A stretch of 64,000 nucleotides of DNA from Coptis chinensis (lineage: Eukaryota; Streptophyta; Magnoliopsida; Ranunculales; Ranunculaceae), in NCBI GenBank assembly GCA_015680905.1, contig CM027382.1, positions 11,691,501 through 11,755,500 on the forward strand. The letters run 5' to 3'. Below are positions 34,190-45,400 of the stretch, piece after piece; position 1 is the stretch's first letter; each line of letters starts with the position of its first letter. The notes under the pieces are model-generated. The model was not told the DNA's origin, made no database searches, and worked only from the letters and a program-made list of their open reading frames with translations. The position numbers and the translations under genes were made by a program.

Positions 34190-34950
34190 CTAAACGCCTA
34201 AGTTAGAGAGCACATCAATTACTTCACTTCGCATCTTCAATCATGTTCAAGCCTTGAAACCCTTCCAGTTCACAGTGGGTAGCCTATCAGCTATACCGGA
34301 ACCTGTCATCTATCCATAGATAAACGTCCAAGTCCTTGTCCAATAACCCACCCAATGTGACTTCTTAATTCAGTCAAAGCCTATTTCAAGTCAGGCCAGG
34401 ATTCTTTGTAGTAAGTGAGCCAAAGGGCATTCTTCATCGTGAACTTCTTGGTCAAGTATCTACTCCATTATGTGTTATTATTATCTAGCAATTTCCATGC
34501 AAGCTTCACTAATATAATCAGATTTACCTCTCCTAGGCTTCGCAATCCCAGGCCACTTTCTTCTATAGGTTTACACACACTATCCCACTCCAAGGTAACC
34601 GATTTCCTCTCACTCGGACCCCTAAACCAAATAAAATTCCTAATCACAGCTTCACTTTTTTAATGTTGTTCCTAGACCGTGTCTAACTCCCGATGTTGTG
34701 TATAGTTATGCATCTTAAGAATGATTGAGCAACCACACTACCTTACCCTGGAAAGATATGTTGCTGAAGTAGGTTCCTCACTTTCCTCATTAGTAAAGAC
34801 AAAAATATCATCTGCTAAATAGAATGTGAGTAGGGTCACGGCAGTCCCTAGCCGGAGTCATGTGGTGCACAACACCAGAATTAAGGAGCCAGTTCAAACT
34901 CTTGATAATACACCCTCATTAATTGCACAATCTAATGATAGAATGATCTT
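34190..34950 (-). pseudogene. LINE ORF2 fragment (RT C-terminus and following region)
   Basis: The minus strand reads HILFADDIFVFTNEE-like sequence (FADD being the RT catalytic motif) near 34790, then SEAVIRNFIWFRGPSERKS, VTLEWDSVCKPIEESGLGLR and SLGEVNLIILVKLAWKLLDN, a signature of plant L1 LINEs, and degraded downstream sequence shared with 26546-26815. Stops and frameshifts are present. It lies in PME pseudogene 2 intron 3. Confidence 0.75.
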
Positions 34951-35003
34951 CATTGCTATTTGTTTCTACTAGTATCATTTTACTTACTTTTGTTTCTGCA
35001 AAG

Positions 35004-35214
35004 AACATTGCTCCTCCTCCTCGTGGGAGAGACGGTGCCCAAACAGTTGCAATTAATGTGGGAGATCAAAGTCGCCTTTTTCGTTCATGGATTCTTCACT
35101 TACCAAGACACCCTATTGGCCAACAAATTAAATAAAGACAATCACTTTTTCAAAGAATGTTTTATTCAAGGAAGTGTTGACTTCATTTACTGCAATGGTT
35201 GATCAACGTTTGAG
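35004..35214 (+). pseudogene. PME pseudogene 2, exon 4
   Basis: Follows GCAAAG and reads NIAPPPRGRDGAQTVAINVG, then in another frame FVHGFFTYQDTLLANKLNKD, NHFFKECFIQGSVDFIYCNG and a TGA, then STFE/GTATAT. The YQDT and VDFIY motifs correspond to the catalytic QDT and DFIFG of the family. A deletion of two or so bases after INVGDQ and the stop before STFE kill the frame. The acceptor and donor match those of the intact gene. Confidence 0.87.
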
Positions 35215-35330
35215 GTATATGTTGATTACAAACTATCGCTTATGGTTACTTTGTCATATCTCCATGTTTACTTTTCATTCTAAAGATTTCACAATATCTT
35301 CTCTTCTACAAGATCGCTTCATTTATTAAT

Positions 35331-36160
35331 GGGTTATACCCGAATCATCTAACTTTTTTTCCGCTTTTTCGACTAGTCGGTAGCATGAAATTATATTTAT
35401 ACCATTTTACTCTCCTATATTTATTTATTTTTCATTATTCTATGGGCCCACAAAACAAAAAAAAAATTAAGTGGGGATTAGTGTTTGTGGGACCCATATT
35501 TTTAAGAGAATATTTTTTTATTATGATGGGGCCCACAGGAAAAAAAATTAATTTTAAAAAGAAAAACCAAATTTTTAAAAAAAATTCTTGTGGCCCCACA
35601 AAACTAAATTTTTTTTTTTTCTACTATGAGCCCCACTTATTTTTAATTTTCTTGTTTTTTAAAGTGAATAAAAAATAATAAAAATGAAGTAAGGATTTAG
35701 TGTTTGTGGGACTCACATTTTTTTAGAAAAATTATTATTTTTTCATTATGATAGGGCCCACAGAATAAAAATCAATTTTAAAGAGAAAAATCAAATTTTC
35801 TTTTCTTTTTATTTTTATTTGGCTCCACAAAACTAAAAAAACATTATTTTTCTACCGTGAGCTCCACTTATTTTTTAATTTTCTTGTTTTTAATTATTTT
35901 TCTTTTTTTTTTTAGCTTTATTAACTTATTAAAAAATCGAGAACATTTGTTTTTGGGGACTATAGAATAATAAAAATAAATAAATATGAGAGAGTAAAAT
36001 AGTATAAATATAATTTTATGTGTTTTGACCGTCAAAGGACGGAAAAAGTTAGTTGACTACGCTTGACCGCTTAATTTGGTGTGTGTGTGTGTGTGTGTGC
36101 GGGGGTGGGTGGTAATCCTAATTATAACTAATGGTAGGGGGTGGCATGTCAAGATAACCC
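35331..36160. mobile_element. Mutator-type MITE, 830 bp, 9-bp TSD
   Basis: Perfect 9-bp duplication TTTATTAAT at 35322-35330 and 36161-36169. Ends GGGTTAT.. and ..ATAACCC start long imperfect inverted repeats, about 60 bp of which are strong (TTATATTTATACCATTTTACTC at 35388 against the complement near 35985-36015). The middle holds two tandem copies, period about 217 bp, of a unit containing TGTTTGTGGGAC and TTAATTTTCTTGTTTTTAA. A GT run lies at 36080. No coding capacity. Confidence 0.82.
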
Positions 36161-36199
36161 TTTATTAATTTAATGCAAATGTATGTAGCAAAATATCAA

Positions 36200-36715
36200 C
36201 ATTCCAATTGTATTCTCTTTTAAATACATATTTTTTTAAGTTTAGAGAGGAAGAGGATAGACTAAAAGCTCTCCAGACGGGACATCTGTTTATTGCAGGT
36301 AGAGTTTTTATGATCAAACCATGGTCGCCAAAGTTGGAAACTCTTAGGAGAAACATGAGCACACTACCTATTTGGGTAAAACTATGGGACATTCCAAAAC
36401 AAATGTGGACTAAGAAAGGTATAAGCTTCATTGCTAGTCGTATAGGAAAACCACATTGTTGGGATAAAGCAACGCAAAGTAAGACAAGATTGGACTTTGA
36501 AAAGGTTTGCATTGAAGTCCTTATCAATGCAAAATATAATATCCAGATTGTCTGAGTTTTAAATTGGGACATGGTATCACTGCGGATGTAGGGGTGGAAT
36601 ATATGTGGATCCCATCAACTTGTTCAATATGTATGAAAGCAAGACATAAGAATTCCAAATGCCCAACGACAAATGCTCATAGGTACTGTGGTGCACATAT
36701 TTTAGCAAATAAATA
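36200..36715 (+). pseudogene. LINE ORF1, first part (DUF4283 and CCHC)
   Basis: Reads LNTYFFKFREEEDRLKALQT, GHLFIAGRVFMIKPWSPKLE, LPIWVKLWDIPKQMWTKKGI and ISFIASRIGKPHCWDKATQS, matching the DUF4283 domain of plant LINE ORF1. A frameshift near 36555 is followed by YMWIPSTCSICMKARHKNSK and CPTTNAHRY, the CX2CX4HX4C zinc knuckle. RNA-binding protein in living elements. The frame is cut by the solo LTR. Confidence 0.82.
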
Positions 36716-37534
36716 TGTGACACGTGACAACATCTTCTTAACGGGGTCGGGTATAGTCTTAGTGTGGGTAGGAAGTACCAGAACACACTTTAAGTCCAGG
36801 TCCTGACTAACTCACCTCCTAGGTTCGGGAGTGAAATAAGAAGAGGAGGTTCAGAATTGGTTAGAGTAGGCTCGGAGAACTGAAGGTTCGGAACTGGTTG
36901 GCCAAAATAGTAGGCTCGGAGAACCAATTCCTGACTATGAACTCCAAATCCGGAACTCAACTACTAGGTTCGGAGCATGTTCGTGGGCTTTGGAACTAGT
37001 TGGAGTAGTAGGTTCATATAACCAACTCCTAACTATGAACTCCAAATCCGGAACTCAACTACTAGGTTCAGAGCAGGTTCGTAGGCTTTGGAACTAGTCC
37101 GGAACTCAACTACTAGGTTCGGAGCAGGTTCGTAGGCTTTGGAACTAGTTGGAGTAGTAGGTTTGTATAACCAACTCCTAACTATGAACTCCAAATCCGG
37201 AGCTCAACTACTAGGCTCGGAGCTCTAACTACTACTCCGAACCTAAACATGTTTTTCTGTTGTTTAAGTCAATAAAGGAGACCTATTTGACTTGGAAAAC
37301 ATGGGGTTTCTAGAAGAGTCAAGATGAGACTTAACAAGAGACGGTCTCCTAGTTAAACACTAATTGGGAAACCTCATCTATTATTATAAATAGAATAGTT
37401 GAACTACGCTTTGAGTTTGATTCCTATTCACAGGATACGTAGGCAGCCATTAAAGAACGTGGTTTAACTCATCATCTTCTACATCTCTTCTTCTTCTTGA
37501 TCCAATACTTCTCATTGTTCTTTGATCATCAACA
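36716..37534 (+). mobile_element. Solo LTR, 819 bp, with internal minisatellite
   Basis: Begins TGTGACACGTGACAAC and ends GATCATCAACA, with AAATA on both sides (36711-36715, 37535-37539). It carries ATTATAAATAG (37385), a TATA candidate, and the CAGGATACGTAGGCAGCC tract seen in many plant LTRs downstream of it. It interrupts LINE ORF1. No internal element sequence is present, so it is a recombined solo LTR. Confidence 0.75.
36850..37235. repeat. Minisatellite in the solo LTR
   Basis: About four imperfect units of GGAACTCAACTACTAGGTTCGG with CCAACTCCTAACTATGAACT, at a spacing near 60-120 bases; one unit has an internal deletion at about 37095. In other words, the same phrases recur in order. 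Confidence 0.8.
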
Positions 37535-38283
37535 AAATATTTGTGTTCCTAGATTAGGAAAAATCATTACACAGTACCTCTGCACTGGAAGCAAGAAGAA
37601 GAAATGCAACCACTTCAAGGCCTCAAAGGCTACAACACTGGGTATGTAATGGGGGTAACTAATGAAGTTGCTGCCCGAATGAACATGTAGCTCCCGCAAA
37701 ATGGCGATACTCATCATCTGAAGTTATACCTATACAAGCACCTACTGTGCAAGTAGTAGAGGCGACACCCATCACTTCATAGATGGCTAATGCAATAACC
37801 ACTATAGTACCCTATGGAGTGGACACTCCTATTAGGCTACGTAACTCGTTTAAACTCCTCACTGATGAAGTTGCACCCATTGAGCAACATGCTCAGGTTA
37901 TTGTGATGCAACCTGAGCAGAATGTACAAGAAATTTTAATAAATGGGGATTTCTGTGTTATGCTTCCTGAACTTCAAGTCTCTGAAGCTGAAACGGTGAT
38001 GTATGATGCCAATTTGGAAGAGTTTACAGCTGTGAGAGATGAATTAACTTTTCATGAAGTAACAAATGACTTTGATGGAGAGACTGAAGTATTATTTGAT
38101 CATGAAGTGGAGGAGAATGCAAGTGTGGAAGAGAACTATTTGGCTTTAGTTCCAGCTCCTGTTAAACAACCAAAGAAAAGAGAAACTCGATCACAGATGA
38201 AACAACAACTAGCTCCTGACAATAGTCATGGAAAAGGGAAGCACCAACAACAACAAAACACAAAGTCAAGTGCAAAAGTTTGA
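37535..38283 (+). pseudogene. LINE ORF1, C-terminal part
   Basis: From 37783 the frame runs MANAITTIVPYGVDTPIRLR, NSFKLLTDEVAPIEQHAQVI and on through an acidic region to a basic tail (KKRETRSQMKQQLAPDNSHG, KGKHQQQQ), stop at 38281. This is the variable, low-complexity tail expected downstream of the zinc knuckle. The piece between 37540 and 37782 is out of frame with it. No fold assigned. Confidence 0.65.
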
Positions 38284-38324
38284 TCCAAGGGATCAGGTAC
38301 CAATAAACCCCCTCTAAAATTTTA

Positions 38325-39060
38325 ATGGTTAAGTTAGGAGTTTGGAATGTTCGAGGAATAAATGAGCACTCAAAGGCTAGTGAGGTGAATAAAGTAAGGA
38401 TTGAAAACAAGTTATGTATGTTTTCTCTTTTAGAAACTAAAGTAAAGAAGGAGAAGTTTGATACCATAAGGAAAATCTGCTGCCCCTTTTGGTCCTATAT
38501 TAGTAACTATGATAGTGATCCAAATGGTAGAATTTGGTTGTGCTGGGACCAAAGTTATGTTCATGTTAATCTGATTCAAGAAACCTCCCAACTCTTGCAT
38601 TGTGAAGTACAGTTATTGTCTACAGGGCAAAACTTTTTGCTCACTTGTGTATATGCAAAGAACTCTAGGCATGATAAGATGGGGCTATGGAATGATCTGA
38701 TTAGCTTGCATCCTTCTACTCTAATGCATGCCATGGTCAGTGTGTGGGGATTTTAACAGTATCCTTTACTCTCCTGAAAGGCTTGGATGTGAAACCACCC
38801 ACCCTAGTGAATTAGCTGAGTTCATGGGGTGTGTCACAGCTACAGGTTTGTCTGATCTTCGATATATGGGGAGTTTTTATACTTGGACTAACAACTCTGG
38901 TAAATACTCCAAAATAGATAGATGTTTGGTCAACGACATGTGGATTAATACATTTCCAGCTTCATAAGCAGAATTCAAGCCGTAAGGAGTATCTGACCAT
39001 ACTCCTCTCATTCTCTCATGGTTCATTGATACAAAGAAGCTGTACCCGTTTAGATTTTGC
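38325..39060 (+). pseudogene. LINE ORF2 apurinic endonuclease domain
   Basis: Opens MVKLGVWNVRGINEHSKASE (the WNVRG start of L1 endonucleases), LCMFSLLETKVKKEKF, WLCWDQSYVHVNLIQETSQL, then, after a frameshift at about 38735, CGDFNSILYSPERLG (GDFN metal site), FTWTNNSG-type YTWTNNSGKYSKIDRCLVND and VSDHTPL (SDH catalytic end), after a stop near 38965. This enzyme nicks target DNA for target-primed reverse transcription. Breaks make it inactive. Confidence 0.87.
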
Positions 39061-39109
39061 AATGCATGGGCTTTACACCCTAAATTTCATAATATTGTGA
39101 GAAGCAGTT

Positions 39110-41990
39110 AGCAAAGTCAATGTCAAGGCAACCCTGTATTTACCTTGAGTTACAAACTTAAGAATTTGAAGAGTGTATTGAAGGGCTGGTCTAAGAAAAA
39201 CTTCTCTAAACTCAAGGAGAGGACTGAAGAAGCTAGACTAGAGTTATTTAAACTACAACAAGAACTACAGAATGCACCAATGATCTACTAAGGATGGAGT
39301 ATGAAGACATCACGCAGAGGTCTGGGTGTACATGGTACTTACAAGGTGATAGGTGCACTAGATACTTTCACAACATTATTAAGGAAAGAAAAGGCATAAA
39401 CAAGATATGGTCAGTGATTGATGAACAAGGCACCAAGCATAATGAACATTGTAAAATAGTGGATTTGTTTATTAGCCATTATAAAGCTCTGCTAGGTGTC
39501 ACAGCCCCAGTTGATGTACCGAGTTTTATGAAAAGCTCTATGTTAAAGCTACCATCAATGATGCAGATTCTGAATCACTGGCTAGTGACATAGAGGAGAA
39601 GGAAATCATTGAAGCATTATTTGGCATGGATAGCTACAAAGCCCCTGGACCAGATGGCTTCAGTGCTTGTTCCTTTAAGGTATGTTGGTCAATTGTTCAA
39701 GCTGATTTTATACAAGCCATGAAGTTTGTGATTAACACCAGATGCCTAGATGTTTGAAAAAACAGCCAAAGTGGGTAACATATTTTTCCAAAAAATTCAA
39801 TTTGGGTAACGTACTTTTTTTCTCGTCAATTTAGGTAACGTACTTTTTAAATTCGTCAATCCAGGTAATCTGTTAACTTGTCGTTCAAAGCAATCATTAT
39901 CTAATATAAATAAATTATTTAATTCAAAAGTTTTTTCCAAAAAAGAAAAATATTGACGAGAAAAATGTTTTTTCCATATGAGGTGGCCTGAATATGTATA
40001 CGTCTCCAACATTTTTTCTTTTGGAAAAAAAACTTTTGAATTAAAGAATTAATTTATATTAGATAACAGTTGATTTGAACAACAAGTTAACAGATTACCT
40101 GGATTGGCAAATTTAAAAAGTACGTTGCCCAAATTGACGAGAAAAAAAGTACGTTACCCAAATTGAATTTTTCGGAAAAGTACGTTACCCACTTTGGCTA
40201 TTTTTTCCTAGATGTTTCAATTCCACGTTTATATGTCTAGTTCCTAAAGTACCTAACCCAGTGAAAGTAACTGATTTTCGACCTATTGCATGTTGTAACA
40301 CTACTTACAAGTGCATCTTCAAGATTCTGACTAATAGGTTGAAATTAGTAATGCCAGCTTTGATATCCTTGAAAAGTCATTCCAGGCAAGAGAGCCAATC
40401 AGGGAAATCCTCCCGGTAGAAGTGAATAGATAGAAGTAGGAAATCAATATTTATTCCGGGAAGGACTATCCAAGATAATCTACTTCTGTCACATGAATTG
40501 ATTAGAAGCTACAGCAGGAAACATGTATCACCTAGATGCTCTTTTAAAGTTGATATCAGCAAGGCTTATGATACTGTTAGCTGGAATGTTATTGAAGCAA
40601 TGCTTATGAAGTTTAAGTTCCCTGAGAATATGATTAGGTGGATCCAAATGTGTTATATACATCACCTTACTTCTCCATTCTGCTCAATGGGCCACCAGAA
40701 GGATATTTTCAAGGGTTAAGAGGATTAAGGCAAGGAGATCATATCTCACCTTATCTCTTTGTTATGATTATGGAAGTGTTGAGCTATTTACTCGAAAGTG
40801 AGTTTGAATCTAATAGGATCAAGGTCCATTCCAAATGCAAGAAGACACAAGTGGTCAACTTATGTTTTGCAGATGACTTGCTTTTGTTTTTTAAGGGAGA
40901 CAATGAGACTATTATAGTAGTTCATGGTACACTAGAAGTGTTTTCTCAAGTTACTGGGATCAGAATAAACACTCAGAAGACTACTCTGCTAGTGGGAGGC
41001 ATGAATCATGCAGAAGGGCAATTATTGGCAGATGCAATAGGTGTTAGGTTAGTTACACCTCCAGTAACTTACCTTGGCTTACCTCTAGTCTCATTTCGAT
41101 TGGGAATTCATGAGTGTCAGCCACTTGTTGAAAAGGTCACTAGAGGAATACATAATTGGAAGTCAATAGCCCTCTCTTATGTAAGCAAGTTACAACTGAT
41201 ACAGTCTGTGCTATCCACCTTTTATGTGTATTGGGCAAAGAATTTCATTCTCCCCATGACTGTGTTAGAGCAAGTGTCAAAAATTTGCTCCAAGTTCCTT
41301 TGGTGTGGTCCTGATATGAAGAAGAAGATGCATCATGCCAGTAGATTTTGTACTAGTCTCACTAAGAAGGAAGGAGGTCTTGGTATCCTTGATCTCAGAG
41401 TATGGAACATAGCTGCATATTGTGGACTAGTGTACAAAGTAGTATATAAGGAGGAGAGTCTATGGGTACAGTGGACATGGAAGGTTCCTACAAATTGTTC
41501 ATGGGTGTGGAGAGGTATAATGGAAATTAGACCTATTTCCCGAAGGTTTATAACCTATAGTATATCATCTACATGTGCCAACACTCTTCTATGGCATGAT
41601 ATATGGTGCAAGGAGGCTCCACTGCTTGAAGATCAAAATGTCAGAAATCTTATCCAACTCCCTCTGGATGTAACTATTAAAGAGTTGATCTCAAATGGAA
41701 GTTGGAATGCTATACTTCACGCACTGCCACAGAGTCAGCTGAAGGACAAGATTCTAGCTGTTGAGATTAATAGCTATTTAGATGAGGATAGAATTATATG
41801 GTCCCCCACCTTAATGGGATATATAGTTCTAGTTTCGCATATCAAGCCCTAAGGATTCTAAGGCCTATAATGAGGTGGTATAACATGGTTTGGGGAAGAC
41901 TAGTTGTGCCTAAGCCTTCACAGCATGGCAGTTATTCTCAGGTAATTTTCATACATAGGATAGATTAATAAGAAGAAAGGTTCTCCATAC
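39110..41990 (+). pseudogene. LINE ORF2 reverse transcriptase and zf-RVT region
   Basis: Pieces in order: RSGCTWYLQGDRCTRYFHNI and IKERKGINKIWSVIDEQGTK; YKAPGPDGF (frameshifted, 39640); after the MITE, NPVKVTDFRPIACCNTTYK (40255), CSFKVDISKAYDTVSWNVIE (40535), GLRQGDHISPYLFVMIMEVL (40725), catalytic FADD in VNLCFADDLLLFF (40865), INTQKTTLLVGG, VTYLGLPLVSF, KKEGGLGILDLRVWNIAAYC and, toward 41900, a degraded zf-RVT. The long frame 40638-41852 is open for 404 codons. Frameshifts at about 39590 and 40430-40640 and the MITE break the rest. Confidence 0.87.
39756..40207. mobile_element. Foldback MITE, 452 bp, 10-bp TSD
   Basis: Flanked by CTAGATGTTT (39746-39755, 40208-40217). It begins GAAAAAACAGCCAAAGTGGG and ends with the complement, and arms of about 150 bp are nearly complementary, leaving a short AT-rich loop. 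Each arm carries repeated GGGTAACGTACTTTTT units. The TSD length and structure suggest a Mutator-like MITE. It interrupts LINE ORF2 upstream of the RT core. Confidence 0.85.
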
Positions 41991-42114
41991 TTCAAAATGT
42001 TGCTTCTACAACAATGCAAGAGAGAACTCCAAGCATCTATTTTTTGAGAACAATGCAATGTACTACTAATTTTTGTAAATACAGGGGGTACTACAAATTA
42101 ATAAAGTTTCTGTG

Positions 42115-42345
42115 TGTTTCAGATGTGGATCTGAATGGGTCAAGGGGTATTTAGGTAAGTTTAGGTCTGAAAGGGTATTTAGGACATTTCACATGACTCA
42201 AATAGTAAGATCACGGTCAATACCAGTTGACTCGGTCCTACTTTGAGTCGGGGGGGGGGGGGAGTCTAAATAGTGAAAAACTAGGGGGGGAAGTCATTTT
42301 AGCAAACTTGATAGGGGGGTAAGTCTTAAAAACTGTTATTATATA
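42115..42345 (+). repeat. Single diverged TIR-like end related to the Pack-MULE at 44090
   Basis: The stretch AGTCTAAATAGTGAAAAACT to TTAGCAAACTTGATAGGGGG and TAAGTCTTAAAAACTGTTAT matches, with differences, the right TIR at 46620-46710 (AAGTCTAATAATCGAAAAAT and GGCAAACTTGGTGGGGGTGG). The partner end was not found. It contains a G run of 14 or so at 42250. Confidence 0.55.
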
Positions 42346-43522
42346 GATTGATTAGAATGATTTTAGCATGTTAGAACTATTGTTTTCACATCTAATTTAT
42401 TTCTCTTGTCACACAACTGCACATTTTTTATGATTGCCAAGTCCTTTTAAAGTTTTTATATATATTTGTTATGAATCTTCTATAATTGTTATTTCTTTTG
42501 TTGGCATTAGCTTGCATTTTTGGACATGTATGTTGTTGTTTAATCTTTTAGAGTTAGACATGTTCAAAACTAGTTTTTATATTTTGATTTATAAACTTAG
42601 TGGAGAGGGTTAAATTTTATGACGTATCCATATATATATAATTTTTCTTTAACTTGTCCATGACGTATCCGTGTCCCACTTTTTTGAATGATGTCATGTC
42701 CGCATATCCATGTCGTGTCATATCAGTGTCGCATGTCGGTGTCCGTGCTTCATAGAGTACCAATAAGGTGTGTTACCTCTTTAACTAGGTCAGGAACTAA
42801 CCAAGCAATGTTACTGATGATAGAGGATATTTTTGGCCCTACACTGTCTAAGCTGATTACTTGAATTAGTGTAAATGTTAGAGGAAAGAGTATCTTAATA
42901 TTAATGGTTGAAGTTGGAAAGAACTTTATTCTTTGAATTGAACCAAACCATGTACAGTGGCTGCTCAAGTCTTATGAAAGAATTAGACAACTTTTTTTTT
43001 CCTTATTTTGTTATATGTTACTTAAATTGGCTTATATTGCAATGTTATTTATTGTACAATTGAAGAGAATCAGGCTAAACAACTTGCTAGTCTATTATAG
43101 ATAACTTAACCACGCAAGACTTCAATTCTCCAACGACACAAAGAATACTGATTGATATAATGCAACAACTTGTTTGATGTGAAGTGTTTCTAGGAAAAAG
43201 GCATCTGGTCCTAGATATTTATGGTACTTCATGGTGAAACCACTTTAACAGGACTTGTGTTCTTTGTGTAACAAAAAGAAAATTGTCCTACCAAAGGGGG
43301 AGGCGTATTCTTTATATGTCTATACTTCTTTTTTGTGGATGGGGAGGCAGTCTTCGGCTAGTCATTATATAATGCTTGTATTCATATGTTTCAGGCTTTG
43401 AGAAGTCATAATTTTCAGGATGGTATTCTTTACGGAAAAATTGTATTCAACCAAAACAGGTATCCATTTTAGAAGATATGGATGCCTAATGGTCTTTTAT
43501 ATAATAATATATGTTTCAATAG
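42346..43522. other. PME pseudogene 2 intron 4 remainder, no gene
   Basis: Includes a GTCATGTCCGC/TATCC-rich degenerate stretch (42650-42745). No coding region seen; the AG acceptor for exon 5 is at 43521-43522. Confidence 0.5.
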
Positions 43523-44023
43523 GATTGTATCTTGAACGTTGTCACACAGAAAAGTCAGTCGGTGAATGCAATAATCACAACACATGGAAGAACATCATTA
43601 AAAGAGAATACGGGGTTCTCTTTTGTCAATTGCAAAATCACAGGAACGGGCAATGCTTGGCTTGGGAGAGCATGGCGCCCATTTGCCACAGTTGTTTTCA
43701 TCAATACAAATATGTCAGGATTAGTATCGAAAGAAGGATGGAATGATTTCAGCAACCAAAGTTCTGAAAAGTATGTGATAAATTTTTGATAATACTTTTT
43801 CTTTTGCACTTTGCTTCTTTGCATCTCTTGAATATAATTTGATAAGTGTTGGTTTTGAGTTTCTTGTAGGACTGTCTTCTTCGATGAGTATGGCTGCTAT
43901 GGAGAAAAAGCAAGCCACAGGGAAATGGTAAAGTACAGCAAGCAGCTTACTCTAGATAAAGCAACCCCGTTCATGAATACTTCCTACATCGAAGGCGAAA
44001 CATGGCTCCCAATTCATACCTGA
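43523..44023 (+). pseudogene. PME pseudogene 2, exons 5 and 6
   Basis: Exon 5 (43523-43770) reads VNAIITTHGRTSLKENTGFS, FVNCKITGTGNAWLGRAWRP and FATVVFINTNMSGLVSKEGW, including LGRAW, where the catalytic Arg of the family lies (LGRPW). Exon 6 (43870-44023) reads TVFFDEYGCYGEKASHREMV and ends FMNTSYIEGETWLPIHT with a TGA at 44021. The intron between has GT-AG ends, and both exons join in frame. They are the best-preserved parts of this copy; it is the earlier exons that are broken (exons 2 and 4) or missing (exon 1). Confidence 0.9.
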
Positions 44024-45129
44024 TGATATCTTGACATAACAAAAAGTTATGCCATAAAACAGCAACTGCCATAATGCTTTTATAAGTTTAGTTTTTAAGA
44101 TTTCCACCCCCACCAAGTTTGCCAATTAGATTTCCACCCCTAGTTCTTTGATTATTAGACTTCCACCCCAAATTTCACAGCATGACCAAGTTAACTCTCT
44201 TTGATTAGATTATGTCGCTTAATGCATATGCAATATCAAATCTACCCCTCACCTCGTAAAATGACCAAAATACCCATTGACTTTCCCAAGACTAAAATCA
44301 TTCCAATAGCCACCTGTCATCATCCTATCCATTTAATCCAACACACACCAAAAAATTTCTTAAATGACACTCACCTAAAATTACCAAAATACCCTCACTC
44401 ATGTTTACCTCTTTTTGCCACGTGTCATCATTCTAATGTGCATCTTAACTTAGTGGACCATCATCTCAAACCACTCTATCAACTTTCCTTTTCTACTTTT
44501 CTTTTCAAAGAAAATAAAATAAGAAATACAACAAAAGAACAAAGATACTCGTTCATCTTCCCATCTCTCCCTACCTATGTGGTGGTCGGAGCTCATGTTT
44601 ATAAATAAATATAATGATCTACCCCACAAAATTCTTGATTACTAACTAATTTCAAGCTCAAATCCATCTCTTCACAAGATAATGATATACCCATCATTTA
44701 AACTCCGGAAAAGTTAAAATGATTTCACACCAAATAAACAAGTTACAACCCGCCAAATAAGGAAATCCAATTCACACGATACACAACAATAATAGAAGTC
44801 CCGCCTCGAATCAACAAAGATCATCGGCTTAGTCCTAGCTACGACTTCCCTACATCATCCTCCTCAACAAAAGAGTTCATGTCTCTTAAATAATTGTGCA
44901 TAACTAAATTTAAGAGGAAGCAATGATTTGTTCTATACCGCCATAAAAAATAATGAATAACATTTTAAAATTTTGTAAGCAATTTTGAAGTGAACTCATT
45001 AGACAAACAATTGCATTAAACTTCAGAAAGAACATTGGATATGCTCATTCCAAGGACTTCAAAGTCTTTATTTTGGTGAAATATCATTTTCTTTTTCTTT
45101 CAGTAGCATAAACAGGTCCAATGCAACTA

Positions 45130-45400
45130 CTCAATACTGACAAACAAAGGGAAAGACGTACTCATCCAACTTATGCATAGCCCATTTGGTCAGTTGGTGA
45201 GCAACAAAGTTCTGACATCTTTTAATCCAAATAAACCTACAACCATTCAAACTAGATACACCTTCTACTATAATGATCCCTAAGGCTTGACAAATTCTAT
45301 AGCTTGATTCCCGGTTCTCCTAATGCCTTCATCACAACTTTGTTGATTTCCTCCACAAAACTCCATCCGTTCCACCTCTTGAAGCGGTCCGCTTATTATA
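45130..45400 (-). pseudogene. LINE RNase H fragment inside the Pack-MULE
   Basis: The minus strand reads SSYRICQALGIIIVEGVSSL, NGCRFIWIKRCQNFVAHQLT and KWAMHKLDEYVF. The pattern (WIKRxxNxVAHxLxKWA) is the C-terminal RNase H of plant LINEs. It covers only the last part of the domain. Confidence 0.6.

Larger units (their letters stand above)
36170..42110 (+). mobile_element. L1-type LINE, 5' truncated, carrying two nested insertions
   Basis: Contains ORF1 with a DUF4283-like domain and zinc knuckle, then ORF2 with endonuclease and reverse transcriptase in order on the plus strand. It is interrupted by a solo LTR (36716-37534) and a foldback MITE (39756-40207). It begins in the middle of the DUF4283 domain, next to the MITE target duplication, so the 5' end is missing. 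No poly(A) tail was identified; the 3' boundary near 42110 is approximate. It is inserted between exons 4 and 5 of PME pseudogene 2. Confidence 0.85.

Noticed and set aside
35385..35678. 97-codon Phe/Lys-rich open frame
   Set aside because: Produced by the A/T-rich MITE interior; repeats in tandem and has no coding features.
44201..44608. 135-codon plus frame in the left TIR of the Pack-MULE
   Set aside because: Its counterpart in the right TIR (46302-46577, minus) is the same inverted-repeat sequence with different frame breaks; no protein family recognised.
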